The notes below the pieces were generated by a model that made no database searches, was not told the DNA's origin, and worked only from the letters and a program-made list of their open reading frames with translations. The translations under genes and the position numbers were made by a program. This document shows positions 53,209 through 61,862 of a stretch of DNA of 64,000 nt, in pieces. How positions within the stretch are numbered: the first letter of the stretch is position 1; each line of letters opens with the position of its first letter. This DNA is from Streptomyces zhaozhouensis. GTDB taxonomy: Bacteria > Actinomycetota > Actinomycetes > Streptomycetales > Streptomycetaceae. The DNA is taken from NCBI RefSeq assembly GCF_900230195.1, contig NZ_OCNE01000008.1, positions 1 through 64,000 of the forward strand, in the 5' to 3' direction.

Positions 53209-54774
53209 CTACCTCGCGCCCACGCCGGCGCCGGATCCGCCGGTGAGCGCGCAGCCCTGGCGGGACAGGTCCAGTTGCGATCCCTCGGCCAGGCAGGCCG
53301 TGATCGTGTGCACCTGCTGGCCGTAGGCACGGCCCCGCGTGGAGGTCACTTCCCCGTTCCGGTCCACTTCACAGGGGTTGTTGTCCGTGCATTGCTCGCC
53401 TTCGGCGTTGTGCGTGTTGTGTATCCCCACGACCGTGGTGCCGTCGGGCGCCAGCAGCGCCGAACCGGAGTCGCCGTACCCGGGGAAGCAGTCTTCGCCG
53501 CCGGCGTACCGGATCGAGTCGTTCTGCTGATAGCCGCCCTCCCGCAGGTGCGGGACGACGGCCTCGGCGGTGCAGTGGTGGCGGGCGCCGAGGGACGCCA
53601 CGGTCAGGGGGTCACCCGCGCGCACGGGCGTGGAGGTGAGCCGGAAGATCCTCGCGCCTTCGGCCTCCAACTGTCCGTAGGTCTTGTCCAGTCGGTAGAG
53701 CGCGATGTCGGTGCCGGTCATCGTCGCGTACACCAGCCGTTCCGCGTGGGCGGTGGTCTGGGGATAGCCCTGGCGGTCGGCTATCGACACCCCGCGGTCG
53801 GCTGGCTGATCCACGATCGCGGTCCCGGGCTCGGGCCGCTCTCCTTGCACGCAGTGACCGTTGGTCAGCACCAGCGCCGGGTCCCGCGGCCCGGAGGCGG
53901 AGGTGCGGACCACCGAGCCCGCACAGCCTTCCAGGTCCACCGAGCCTTCCACGTCCGGAATCTGGTCATCGGGGGGCACGTCGGTGCCACCGATGATGCC
54001 GTTGATCCAGTCGACATGCCTGGTGACGTCGGTGAACAGCGTCTTGCCGCTCGCGTCGGGGCCGCTGACCACACCGGCCACGGCCCACTGGTCGCCGTCG
54101 CGGACCAGCGCGGGCCCACCGGAGTCCATGTTCGACGCGGCGACGCTGCCGTCGGGGCTGCCGATACACAGCTCTCCGCTGGGCTCGGCCGAGGGGCACG
54201 TCGACGTCGGCTGCACCACGGTGTCGGCCTCCCGCAGCCGCGTGGGGAAACACGCCTCGTTGTCGACGTCGTCGCAGGTCATGCCCCAACCCATGATGCG
54301 GACCGGCGTGTTGTCCTGCGGCGTGGTCGAGGCGATCCGCACCGGCTCGGCCTGAACCGGGGTCCGCAGACGCAGCAACGCGAGGTCACGGCCCCAGAAG
54401 CCCCCCTCGTCGCGGCTGGTCGCCAGCCGGTAGTAGTGGTCGACCTCGGCGACCTCGCCTCCGGAGGTGGTGTCCAGCGACCCGACCCTGACCTTCCAGT
54501 CACGGGGGACACCCACCTTCGCGTCGGTCGGGTTCCTGCCGGCGCAGTGACTGGCGGTCAGGACCCACTGCGGCGCGAGGACCGCCACCCCGCAGCCGTG
54601 CTGGTCGGCGCGCGGCGGGGCGGGGTAGGACAGTTGGAACGAGCCCATGAACGAGTAGGCACGGGTGGACTCGGTGCCACCCACGACGGCCTGCGACGGC
54701 GAGGGGGCCACGAGGATCGCGGCGAGCGCGATCCCCGTCAGCAACGCGCCGACCGCCCTTCGGTACTTCGACAT
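53209..54774 (-). CDS. Secreted protein with two tandem trypsin-like (S1) domains
   Basis: The 521-residue protein has a signal peptide ending near SPSQA (~29) followed by the trypsin-type start VVGGTES. Domain 1 (about 30-265) has His in LTASHCAG, Asp in GRDLALLRL and Ser in NMDSGGPAL. Domain 2 (about 285-500) has His in LTNGHCVQG, Asp in GTDIALYRLD and Ser in GYGDSGSALL. Thus both triads appear complete. Domain 1 resembles trypsin, while domain 2 is closer to secreted V8/trypsin-like peptidases of actinomycetes. Two active S1 domains in one chain are uncommon. No membrane anchor is present. The start is the ATG at 54774. Confidence 0.92.
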   Translation of the reverse strand: MSKYRRAVGALLTGIALAAILVAPSPSQAVVGGTESTRAYSFMGSFQLSYPAPPRADQHGCGVAVLAPQWVLTASHCAGRNPTDAKVGVPRDWKVRVGSLDTTSGGEVAEVDHYYRLATSRDEGGFWGRDLALLRLRTPVQAEPVRIASTTPQDNTPVRIMGWGMTCDDVDNEACFPTRLREADTVVQPTSTCPSAEPSGELCIGSPDGSVAASNMDSGGPALVRDGDQWAVAGVVSGPDASGKTLFTDVTRHVDWINGIIGGTDVPPDDQIPDVEGSVDLEGCAGSVVRTSASGPRDPALVLTNGHCVQGERPEPGTAIVDQPADRGVSIADRQGYPQTTAHAERLVYATMTGTDIALYRLDKTYGQLEAEGARIFRLTSTPVRAGDPLTVASLGARHHCTAEAVVPHLREGGYQQNDSIRYAGGEDCFPGYGDSGSALLAPDGTTVVGIHNTHNAEGEQCTDNNPCEVDRNGEVTSTRGRAYGQQVHTITACLAEGSQLDLSRQGCALTGGSGAGVGAR

Positions 54775-55016
54775 GTGTATGTGTGTCTCCCCTCTCGTCC
54801 GCCGCCCGCCACCGCTTCCGGCAGGCCGCCGCCGCGGGACAGCGGTCAGCCGTCCCCGTCCGGCCTCACCCTGGTCCCCGCGGTCCACCAGCGGGTTTCT
54901 GCCGCGTATCGGAGGCGACGCGGCAACCGCTCAGTCGTGTATCAACGTGGCCGGGCTGGCGGACGGCGCCCGGGGCGGGGAGACGGGGCGCGGGCCCGCG
55001 AAGACCCTTCCCCTTG

Positions 55017-55032
55017 TAGTCAAGTTTGACTA
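55017..55032. promoter_or_regulatory. Palindrome TAGTCAA-GT-TTGACTA before the glyoxalase-fold gene
   Basis: Perfect seven-base arms surround a two-base centre. The site overlaps a TAGCGT -10-like hexamer (55031-55036) lying six bases before the ATG, so the mRNA may be leaderless and directly repressed from this site. No regulator gene is adjacent. Confidence 0.6.
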
Positions 55033-55042
55033 GCGTGGGGGT

Positions 55043-55765
55043 ATGGCCGAGAAGACGATTCCCCTGCTCCCGTGTCAGACCATCCAGCCCGTCGTCGACT
55101 TCTACACGGCTCTCGGTTTCGAGGTGACCTTCGTGCAGAGGAGCCCCAATCCGTTCGCGGTGGTCGAGCGGGGGGACATCGGGCTGCAGTTCTTCGGCAT
55201 GAAGAAGTACGAGCCCAGCCAGTCGTACAGCACGTGCTACGTCCTCACCGACGACGTGGACGGGCTGTACGAGGCGTTCCGGGCCGGACTCAAGGCCGCG
55301 TACGGGAGGATCCCGAGCCGGGGCATTCCGCGGATCGGGCCGCTGAAGGACATGTCCTACGGGGTGCGGCAGTTCCTGATGACCGACCCCGGCGGCAACT
55401 GCGTCCGGGTCGGGCAGCCCACCAGCGAGGACCCGAGCCACCGGCCCGCCCCCGAGGAGACCTTCGCGCGAGCGCTGCACAACGCCACGCTCTTCGCCGA
55501 CTCCAAGGAGGACCCGGCGGGTGCGGCGAAGATCATCGACCGGGTGCTCGCGCTCGACGGCGAGCGGCCGACACCCGCGCAACTCGTACGCCTCCTCGTC
55601 CTGCGCGGCGACGTGGCCGGGCGGCTCGGTGACGAGACGACGGCGGTGTCCGCGCTGAAGAAGGCCGCCGCGGTGCGACTCTCCGGCGAGGAACGGCGGT
55701 CCGTCAGCGGTGAACTGGAGCGACTGCAGGACCTGACGGGTGCGGAGCCTCAGCTTGAGGTGTGA
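55043..55765 (+). CDS. VOC (glyoxalase/bleomycin-resistance) domain protein with helical-repeat tail
   Basis: The 240-residue protein has an N-terminal VOC domain (about 1-128): PLLPCQTIQPVVDFYTALGF, DIGLQFFGMKKY and FLMTDPGGNCVRVGQP, the standard bleomycin-resistance-protein pattern. The tail (~140-235) is helical and TPR-like (AAKIIDRVLALDGERPTP, RLLVLRGDVAGRLGDETTAVSALKKA). A single VOC half would dimerise to form a ligand cavity, usually for drug sequestration. The tail may mediate protein contacts. A palindrome covers the promoter, so it is probably inducible. Confidence 0.88.
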   Translation: MAEKTIPLLPCQTIQPVVDFYTALGFEVTFVQRSPNPFAVVERGDIGLQFFGMKKYEPSQSYSTCYVLTDDVDGLYEAFRAGLKAAYGRIPSRGIPRIGPLKDMSYGVRQFLMTDPGGNCVRVGQPTSEDPSHRPAPEETFARALHNATLFADSKEDPAGAAKIIDRVLALDGERPTPAQLVRLLVLRGDVAGRLGDETTAVSALKKAAAVRLSGEERRSVSGELERLQDLTGAEPQLEV

Positions 55766-56039
55766 CGACCGAGCCGGATCGCTGGCCGTCGTTCGGTGCG
55801 GTCCCCGGCGCGCTGAACCCCGTCCGGCGGTCCGGCCCCGCCTCGTCTCCGAGGGGGTGGGCCCACGCCCGCGGCCTCCAGCGCTCCGAGAGACGCCCGG
55901 GGGTTTCTCCGGGGAAGCCGTCCGAAAGGCCGTCGCCGACCTTTGACGCGACCACGCGGCGCACGGATCGAGAAGGAACTGCCGCTGCCCGTCGCACTTC
56001 CGCTGGCGTGCGGTCGGTTCGGGCGGCCACCATGGCCGC

Positions 56040-56531
56040 GTGTGCGTCACGCGACTGCTGGAGCAGATCGAACGGCTCAACCGCGACGACAGCGAAGCGG
56101 CGGCGGAGTTCGGCCCTCTCATGCTGGGGCCGCGCGGCGTCGAGATCGACGAGTTGGTGTGCGTGGACGGGCGTACCACGGTCACGTCGTCGCCGCAGAT
56201 CCGCGAGTTCTACGCGTACGCGACGTGGTGGAGGCACTGCTCGGTGCGGCTGGAATGGCGCGACCCGCACACCACTCGGGAGTGGAATGGGCACGGTCCG
56301 GTGCGGGAGATGATCGTCTCCGACACCGCGCCCGGGTTTCTGACGCCGGCTGGCCTCACCCCGTCGTCGACCGTGCTGTTCGCCCTCGACGACCAGGACG
56401 CGCCGTTCGAACGCGCCTACTTCACCTTCGACGGACGCGCCGAGCCGCAGGTCGTCTACGCCGGCTCCGAGGTCAGCGTCTTCGACGACCTCACGGGCTA
56501 TCTGGAGTCCTGGCGACAGACCCTGGGCTGA
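56040..56531 (+). CDS. Conserved-looking small protein of unknown function
   Basis: The 163-residue protein starts at the GTG at 56040. It has normal codon bias and a mixed alpha/beta composition: RLLEQIERLNRDDSEAAAEF, YAYATWWRHCSVRLEW and AYFTFDGRAEPQVVY. No signal peptide, membrane segment or recognisable catalytic motif is visible, and I cannot name a family. The 270 bp before it hold no gene I can support. Confidence 0.65.
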   Translation: MCVTRLLEQIERLNRDDSEAAAEFGPLMLGPRGVEIDELVCVDGRTTVTSSPQIREFYAYATWWRHCSVRLEWRDPHTTREWNGHGPVREMIVSDTAPGFLTPAGLTPSSTVLFALDDQDAPFERAYFTFDGRAEPQVVYAGSEVSVFDDLTGYLESWRQTLG

Positions 56532-56619
56532 GCCCGCCAGGTCCGCGAAGGGTGACGCCCGTGTGGGGCGGCCCGCCGCCCGTGAGGGCGGCGGGCGGTC
56601 GAAGCGGGCCGGGTTGAGG

Positions 56620-57261
56620 TCAGCCGGCTTGTGCGGAGTCGGGATCAGGAGTGTCACCGAGGCTGACGACTTGGCGGTTGCGGAAGAAGTCGTCTTCGCG
56701 CAGCGTGGTGATGCTGCCGGAGGGGGCCCGGAAACTGGCATAGCCGGCCGACGCGATCGGCATCCTGATCCAGGACGCCACCACGAACGTCAGGGTGCCA
56801 CCGTGCGTCACGATGATCTGGTGTTCGCAGGGGTTCCGCAGGATCTCGTCCATGGCCGCGTAGACGCGTCGCGCCCACGCCGCCTTGGTCTCGGAACCGT
56901 CCACGCCCTCGTCGTGATCCATGCGCTCCCCGACAGCCGGCGGTGGGACGAAGCGCCGGTCCAGCCACTCCTGCGGCTTACCCTCCGCCTCACCGTATGA
57001 CTTCTCCCGCAGCCTGCTATCCGAGACCGGCTTCACGCCGAACTGCTCGGCCACCGCATCGGCCGTCTGCAGGGTGCGCCGCAGATCCGACGTGAACAGC
57101 TCGACCTCCGCGTCGTTCGGGACCCGTGCCCGCAACGCCCGGGCGACGGAGACCGCCGCACGGACGCCAGCGGGCGTCAGTCGCGAGTCATGCCATCCGC
57201 CGACGACTCCCTCGACATGGTGCGTCGCCTCCGGATGAGTGACGACGTGCAGAGTCCGCAT
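56620..57261 (-). CDS. Histidine phosphatase superfamily protein with variant RHG motif
   Basis: The 213-residue protein is a phosphoglycerate-mutase-like phosphatase. The catalytic His lies in VVTHPEAT, where the usual RHG reads THP. The other landmarks are present: [34 protein letters not shown] (phosphate-binding Arg), [11 protein letters not shown] and the second His in [13 protein letters not shown]. The ATG at 57261 follows AGGAGGG. The Arg and Gly changes in the first motif may lower or redirect activity. Substrate unknown. Confidence 0.88.
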   Translation of the reverse strand: MRTLHVVTHPEATHHVEGVVGGWHDSRLTPAGVRAAVSVARALRARVPNDAEVELFTSDLRRTLQTADAVAEQFGVKPVSDSRLREKSYGEAEGKPQEWLDRRFVPPPAVGERMDHDEGVDGSETKAAWARRVYAAMDEILRNPCEHQIIVTHGGTLTFVVASWIRMPIASAGYASFRAPSGSITTLREDDFFRNRQVVSLGDTPDPDSAQAG

Positions 57262-57657
57262 CAGTGTGTGCCCTCCTGTAGGTGGCGTCCTGCCTGGTCG
57301 CAGGCCGCAACCATGGAGGAGACGGTGCGGAGCGCACAAGCGGGTTCTTCGGCTCGCGCTCGGGCGCTGGCGAGGCGGCGGGAGCCGGTGCCGGTCTCGG
57401 CGATCGCTCCGTGGGGTGGTCGTCGAGTCAGGTGGTGGGAACGCGTCTCCTCGCGGCGCCCGCGCCAGTTGTGCGGGATGGCCGTGCCACCCCGGCGGCG
57501 GCCCGTGCGGCCGGGCGGATGACTGACCGGCTTGTCGCTTCAGACGCGTCCGTCACACGTCCTAGCGTGCGGCTGTGGGAGGCGTCCCGATGCCCCGTCG
57601 GGCGGGCCTCTACGCGGCCCACCTCCCCCTTCTTCTACCGTCAGGAGCGTTGTCAGC
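57262..57657. other. Intergenic region between divergent genes
   Basis: Nothing convincing is coded here. It separates the phosphatase (minus) and SRPBCC (plus) genes and must hold both promoters. A TAGCGT hexamer near 57563 could be a -10 element. Confidence 0.45.
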
Positions 57658-58134
57658 TTGACCCGGAACCAACGTCTGATCCTGAGCCCTCCGTCCCAGG
57701 TGTGGGGCCTGCTGGCCGGCGGCTACCGCTACGGGCAGTGGGTGACCGGAACCCGGGAGATTCTCGCCGCGGACCCGCACTGGCCCGATGTCGGCGCACG
57801 CCTGCGCGTCCGCCTCGGCCTCGGACCGCTGTCCCTCGACGACACCTGCGTCGTCCGCATCTGCGAAGCGCCCGAGCGCCTGGAGCTCGAAGCGAAGGCG
57901 GACCCCTTCGGCGCGGTCCGCATCGCCATGCGCCTCATTCCCTGGGGCGACAACACCCTGTTCATCCTCGACTGGCATCCTCTCCGGGGGCCCGGCACCC
58001 GGATGCACGGGCTCCCCGTGAACTATCTCGTCGCCGTCCGCAACGGCATCATGCTCACGAAACTGGCCCAGATCGCCGTACGGGAACACGCGCGGTCCCG
58101 CGACACGCGACAGCGACGCCCCGCCCCGCGATGA
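57658..58134 (+). CDS. SRPBCC/polyketide-cyclase-like protein
   Basis: The 158-residue protein has the START/SRPBCC pattern: a short N-terminal strand-helix (PPSQVWGLLAGGYRYGQWV), then alternating strands VGARLRVRLGLGPLSLDD, RLELEAKADPFGAVRIAM and TLFILDWHPLRGPG, and a long C-terminal helix. The TTG start follows AGGAG by ten bases. Such proteins bind hydrophobic ligands; no catalytic residues can be assigned. It stands alone. The following 350 bp (58135-58484) hold no gene but carry the next gene's promoter. Confidence 0.78.
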   Translation: MTRNQRLILSPPSQVWGLLAGGYRYGQWVTGTREILAADPHWPDVGARLRVRLGLGPLSLDDTCVVRICEAPERLELEAKADPFGAVRIAMRLIPWGDNTLFILDWHPLRGPGTRMHGLPVNYLVAVRNGIMLTKLAQIAVREHARSRDTRQRRPAPR

Positions 58135-58360
58135 CCACCGGAGCGCGGGGCGTTCCGGCCGGTGAGCTCCTCGGCACGGGCGCCTTCGCCCTCGCGTGAG
58201 CGCCTTCGACCGCGCGCGATCCCAGGAGGCGCCGGGCTGGCTGGCGGAGTCGAACGGCGGGGGTGCGCGACGAATTCCCGCCCCCGCGTCGCCTCGCGAG
58301 GCCCTGTTGAGCCGCTACTTGCCCTCGCCGAAGCGCCGCACATACCATCACACGGTACTC

Positions 58361-58381
58361 GTTTTCATTTTCATCTAGCGT
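58361..58381 (+). promoter_or_regulatory. AT-rich Zur-like half-site over a TAGCGT -10 element
   Basis: The minus strand reads TGAAAATGA at 58373-58365, matching the left nine bases of the actinobacterial Zur consensus as I remember it (TGAAAATGATTTTCA); the right half is poor. It directly precedes a TAGCGT -10-like hexamer at 58376-58381. This fits zinc-dependent control of the repeat-protein gene, which belongs to a metal-transport locus. Confidence 0.35.
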
Positions 58382-58484
58382 CGCCCTCGGGGGACTTCGC
58401 TCGCCGTTGGTCTCCCATGGGCCATCAACGCGCTCACTCGTGCTCCCAGCCCTGCTTCTGAGGGCCAACCGGAAGGAACGCTCG

Positions 58485-60896
58485 TTGACATCCGCGCTGA
58501 TACGCCGTTCCGCGGCGTGCCTGGCAACCGCGATGGTCGCCACCACAGTGATCACCTTGCAGAGCACGCCGGCGCTGGCGGCTGACGGACCCGCCCCCGA
58601 GCCGAGGGAGTACCGCGTCCTCCAGGATCTGCACACGGACGCGGTCTCGACCTTTCTGGACGAGGAGACCCTCAACCTCGGCAGCAAGGCGGATGTGCCG
58701 GAGGGGACGGGGACGCGGTTCGCCGCCGACGAGGTGTGGTTCCACGTCGATGACGACTCGGCGACAACGGTGCCCGAGGGCTTCGAGTTCATCGCGCCCG
58801 AAGGGGCCTCCGTCTGGCTGACGCCGGAGTCCAACCCCGGGGGCGACCAACTGTGGCCCGGCTTCTCGACCGAGTCGGTGCCCGCGGGGGCGGTGGACGA
58901 CGACCGGACCACTTTCACCCTCAACGAGGTCGAGGGCCCCGGCGACCTGGAGGTGTTCACCACCGGCGGGCCTGGCTCCGTCAACCGACTGTGGTCGTCC
59001 GACGAGGACTTCAGGTCCTTCGAGGTGGGCCGGACCCACATGCACGCGAACTGGGCTTTCACCGAGGCCGGCACCTACCGCCTCAGCGTCGAGGCCGAGG
59101 TGTTCCGCTCCGGTGAGCCCGTCAGCACGAGTGCCACCTACACGTTCGTGGTCGGTGACCTCCCCGAGACGGTCGCGACCGGTGCCACGTTGACCTCGTC
59201 GGCGACGGAGATCGCGCTCGGGGAGAGCGTCGATCTGACGGCGTCGGTGACGCCGGCGTCCGTCGAGGGCTATCTGGAGTTCCGCGCCGGCGACGCCGTC
59301 CTCGGCCACGAGCCGGTGGCCGCGGGCGAGGCGTCGTTGACCACCGACGCGCTCGGCCTGGGCAACCAGAGCGTCACCGCGCGCTTCGTTCCCGAAACCA
59401 CCAACCTCGCCGAGGCTTCGACCTCGGACCCGGTGGCCATCGCCGTGACCGAGCCGGGCGGTGAGCCGTTCCGCGTCGAGGGGCTGGCGTCCTCCTACCA
59501 GCCGGGCGACGAGCTGGTGGCGGAGGCCGTGGGAGTCAGCGCGGGGGAGGGCCAGAGCTTCCGCTGGGTCGTTCGACCGGTCGGCGCGACCTCCAGTGGC
59601 TACGCCGCCGGCACAGGCCCGCGGCTCGTCAAGGCCATGTCCGCGTCGGACGACGGGTACGAACTCAAGGCGCAGCTGCTCACGGGCACTTCCGTCGAGG
59701 CGGAGACCGCCTGGCAGCCGCTCGCGGTCGAGCCGCTCGGCGAAGTGCCGTCTCTCACTCGCGTGAACGACGAGACGATCTACGCGGGGGACACGTTCGC
59801 GTTCCGGCTCTCGGGTCGGGAGGTGGCCGAGGGGGAGACGCTGGAACTGGTCAGGCGGTCGGGCAGCCCCTGGTTCGACGCGGCGGACGGTCTGAGCGAC
59901 GTGACCTTCCCCGAGCCCGACCGGGTGGCCGTGACCACCACCCTCACGGGAGAGACCGAGTACGCCGTCCGCGTCGTCCGGGACGGGCTCGCCGTGGCCC
60001 AGTCGGCCCCGGTGACGACCGAGATCAACGAGCGCGAGGTGCTGTTCGAGGGATTGCGGTCGCTCTACCGGGAGGGCGCCACCCTCCAGGTAGACACCAC
60101 GGTCCACCCCGAGCTTGAGGACGCCACCTACTCGTGGCGTATGCCCTACGACACGGTGCTCAAGGAGGGCAGCGCACCCGAGGCCCTGTCGTTCGAGAGG
60201 ACGATGACGATGGCCGACGACGGCCAGACGCTCTACTTCGTGATGACCAGGGGAGACGTCACGATCAGCGAAGCGATACAGCTTCGCGTGACCGATGCCC
60301 CGGCCGAAGAGCAGATCCTCGCCTTCGCCGACCTCGCCGACCACTACCACCAGGGCAGCCCCATCGACTTCTCCCTGGTCGCCGACCCGCCGATCGGCGA
60401 GGGCGACACGATCGACTGGGAGTGGAGGTGGCCGGGCGCCCAGGAGTGGGACTCCCTCCCCGACGCTTCCGGGCTCGAGCACACACTGGTCGCCGAGCAG
60501 GCGCTGGACGGGGTCGAGGTACGGGCAACCCTGACCCTCGGTGACGACGCCGCATCCCCGATCACGGCCGACCCCGTGACGGTGTACGTCGACGACCACG
60601 GCGCGGCGCCCCGCCAGACGGTGACAGTGACCGGGGAGACCGAGTACGCCGCGGGCGATACCGCCACGCTGTCGGCCGAGGTCGAGACGGGTACCGTGCT
60701 GACGGGCTATCAGTGGTACGAGAGGGCCCCCGACGCCGGGGAGGCCGTCCCGGTCCCCGGAGCGACCGGACCGGAGTATGCCTTCGCGACCTCCGCCGAG
60801 CAGGACGGGCACGAGTTCAGCGTCGCCGTGGTCACCCCGAGCGGGGAGATCGCCTACGGGCCCTCCGACCCGGTGACCCTCACCGTGACCCGGTAG
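58485..60896 (+). CDS. Secreted surface protein with TIGR03769-type domain and Ig-like repeats
   Basis: The 803-residue protein is exported: the TTG start at 58485 (GGAAGGA upstream) gives a signal peptide ending near TPALAADG. The N-terminal domain (about 40-220) has EVWFHVDDDSATTVPEGFEF, GASVWLTPESNPGGDQLWPG and the His-rich motif GRTHMHANWAFTEAGTYRLS, the hallmark of actinobacterial anchored-repeat (TIGR03769) proteins linked to metal ABC transporters. The rest is a series of beta-sandwich Ig-like repeats. No LPXTG or C-terminal membrane helix exists, so it is released or held by partners. A related HTHANWVFTEPG motif occurs in the partial protein at 63493-64000. Confidence 0.88.
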   Translation: MTSALIRRSAACLATAMVATTVITLQSTPALAADGPAPEPREYRVLQDLHTDAVSTFLDEETLNLGSKADVPEGTGTRFAADEVWFHVDDDSATTVPEGFEFIAPEGASVWLTPESNPGGDQLWPGFSTESVPAGAVDDDRTTFTLNEVEGPGDLEVFTTGGPGSVNRLWSSDEDFRSFEVGRTHMHANWAFTEAGTYRLSVEAEVFRSGEPVSTSATYTFVVGDLPETVATGATLTSSATEIALGESVDLTASVTPASVEGYLEFRAGDAVLGHEPVAAGEASLTTDALGLGNQSVTARFVPETTNLAEASTSDPVAIAVTEPGGEPFRVEGLASSYQPGDELVAEAVGVSAGEGQSFRWVVRPVGATSSGYAAGTGPRLVKAMSASDDGYELKAQLLTGTSVEAETAWQPLAVEPLGEVPSLTRVNDETIYAGDTFAFRLSGREVAEGETLELVRRSGSPWFDAADGLSDVTFPEPDRVAVTTTLTGETEYAVRVVRDGLAVAQSAPVTTEINEREVLFEGLRSLYREGATLQVDTTVHPELEDATYSWRMPYDTVLKEGSAPEALSFERTMTMADDGQTLYFVMTRGDVTISEAIQLRVTDAPAEEQILAFADLADHYHQGSPIDFSLVADPPIGEGDTIDWEWRWPGAQEWDSLPDASGLEHTLVAEQALDGVEVRATLTLGDDAASPITADPVTVYVDDHGAAPRQTVTVTGETEYAAGDTATLSAEVETGTVLTGYQWYERAPDAGEAVPVPGATGPEYAFATSAEQDGHEFSVAVVTPSGEIAYGPSDPVTLTVTR

Positions 60897-60913
60897 CGGA
60901 CTCGACCCCGCCC

Positions 60914-60952
60914 GGCGTGCTCCCGCGCGCGAGGACAGCGCGGGAGCACGCC
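60914..60952 (+). terminator. Hairpin terminator after the surface protein
   Basis: GGCGTGCTCCCGCGC and GCGCGGGAGCACGCC form a perfect 15-base stem with a nine-base loop, 17 bases after the stop codon. Confidence 0.9.
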
Positions 60953-60983
60953 GCGACTTCTCACGACGCCGGCCGTTTCGTCC

Positions 60984-61033
60984 CGCGCCCGCGCGGTCGA
61001 CCCCGACTCGTCGGCGTCGACCGCGCGGGCGCG
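60984..61033. terminator. Second hairpin, between convergent genes
   Basis: CGCCCGCGCGGTCGAC (60986-61001) pairs perfectly with GTCGACCGCGCGGGCG (61016-61031), extended by two more base pairs. It lies between the convergent surface-protein and methyltransferase genes and may serve the minus-strand gene. Confidence 0.7.
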
Positions 61034-61153
61034 TTGGCCCGGGTGCGCCTGGGCGCGCGGTCTCCTTCGGGCCGGACCCGGCCGGCGCGTCCGTCAACCG
61101 GCGCCTCGCCGGTGAGACACCGATCGTGCGCCCGGCCGAGGGAGGAGAGCCCC

Positions 61154-61807
61154 TTAACGGGGGGTCCGGCGCAGCAGGAGGACGTGGTCGGTGACGACGG
61201 CGGTCTGGCCGTTCGGGCCGGTCGCCTCCCGCCGGGGTGCGTCGGACCGTTCGACGGTCCAGGTGGGTTCCGCGAGCGCGAGTTCGGCGTGGATCTCCTC
61301 CGGGGCGGGGAACCGGGCGTCGGGATCCTGGTCCCAGGACCAGGGGGCGCGGGAGCCGTGGTCGACGACCAGAAGCCGTCCGCCGGGGCGCAGGGCGTGT
61401 GCCGCGGCGCGCAGGACGGCCGACCGCGGCAGAGCGAAGGGGGTGTGCAGGTACTGGGCGGAGACCAGGTCGAACGCGCCCTCGGGGAAGGTGCGGGCGA
61501 GGTCGTGGCGTTCAGCGGTCACGAGGTGAGCGAGTTCCTGTTCCCGTGCGCATCGCTGAAGCCCCGCGACCGCCGTCGCGGAGATGTCGACGGCGGTGAC
61601 CCGCCAGCCGTGCCGGGCGAGCCAGATGGCGTCGCCGCCCGCTCCGGAGCCGAGGTCGAGTGCGACGCCGGGGGGTAGCCCGGCGGCCACCTCCCCCAGC
61701 AGCGGGTTGACCCGGGCACCCCAGAGCGTGGGGTTCTCGCGGTGGGGGCGGTAGAGCTCCTCCCAGAACGCCTCTGGCGGCTGGTCGAGGCTGGGCCGCT
61801 GTGTCAT
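61154..61807 (-). CDS. Class I SAM-dependent methyltransferase (TehB-like)
   Basis: The 217-residue protein begins EAFWEELYRPHRENPTLWGA and has the SAM motif ALDLGSGAGGDAIWLARHGW near 49-68, the acidic VTAVDISATAV and FDLVSAQYLH. ALRPGGRLLVVDHG is the post-I strand. The FWEELY start and a conserved DxxP-like loop resemble tellurite/thiopurine-type small-molecule methyltransferases. It is on the same strand as the metal transporter genes, 55 bases beyond the permease stop, so it may be co-transcribed. The substrate is unknown. Confidence 0.9.
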   Translation of the reverse strand: MTQRPSLDQPPEAFWEELYRPHRENPTLWGARVNPLLGEVAAGLPPGVALDLGSGAGGDAIWLARHGWRVTAVDISATAVAGLQRCAREQELAHLVTAERHDLARTFPEGAFDLVSAQYLHTPFALPRSAVLRAAAHALRPGGRLLVVDHGSRAPWSWDQDPDARFPAPEEIHAELALAEPTWTVERSDAPRREATGPNGQTAVVTDHVLLLRRTPR

Positions 61808-61862
61808 GCGTTTCCTTCCCGGTAGGTGAGGTGCGTGAGGTCTCGCTCTCCCAGGCCGCGAC

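Noticed and set aside
51330..55029. Plus-strand open frames of 286 and 924 codons antisense to the two-component and protease genes
   Set aside because: Shadows of high third-position GC; no recognisable domains and incompatible with the clear minus-strand proteins.
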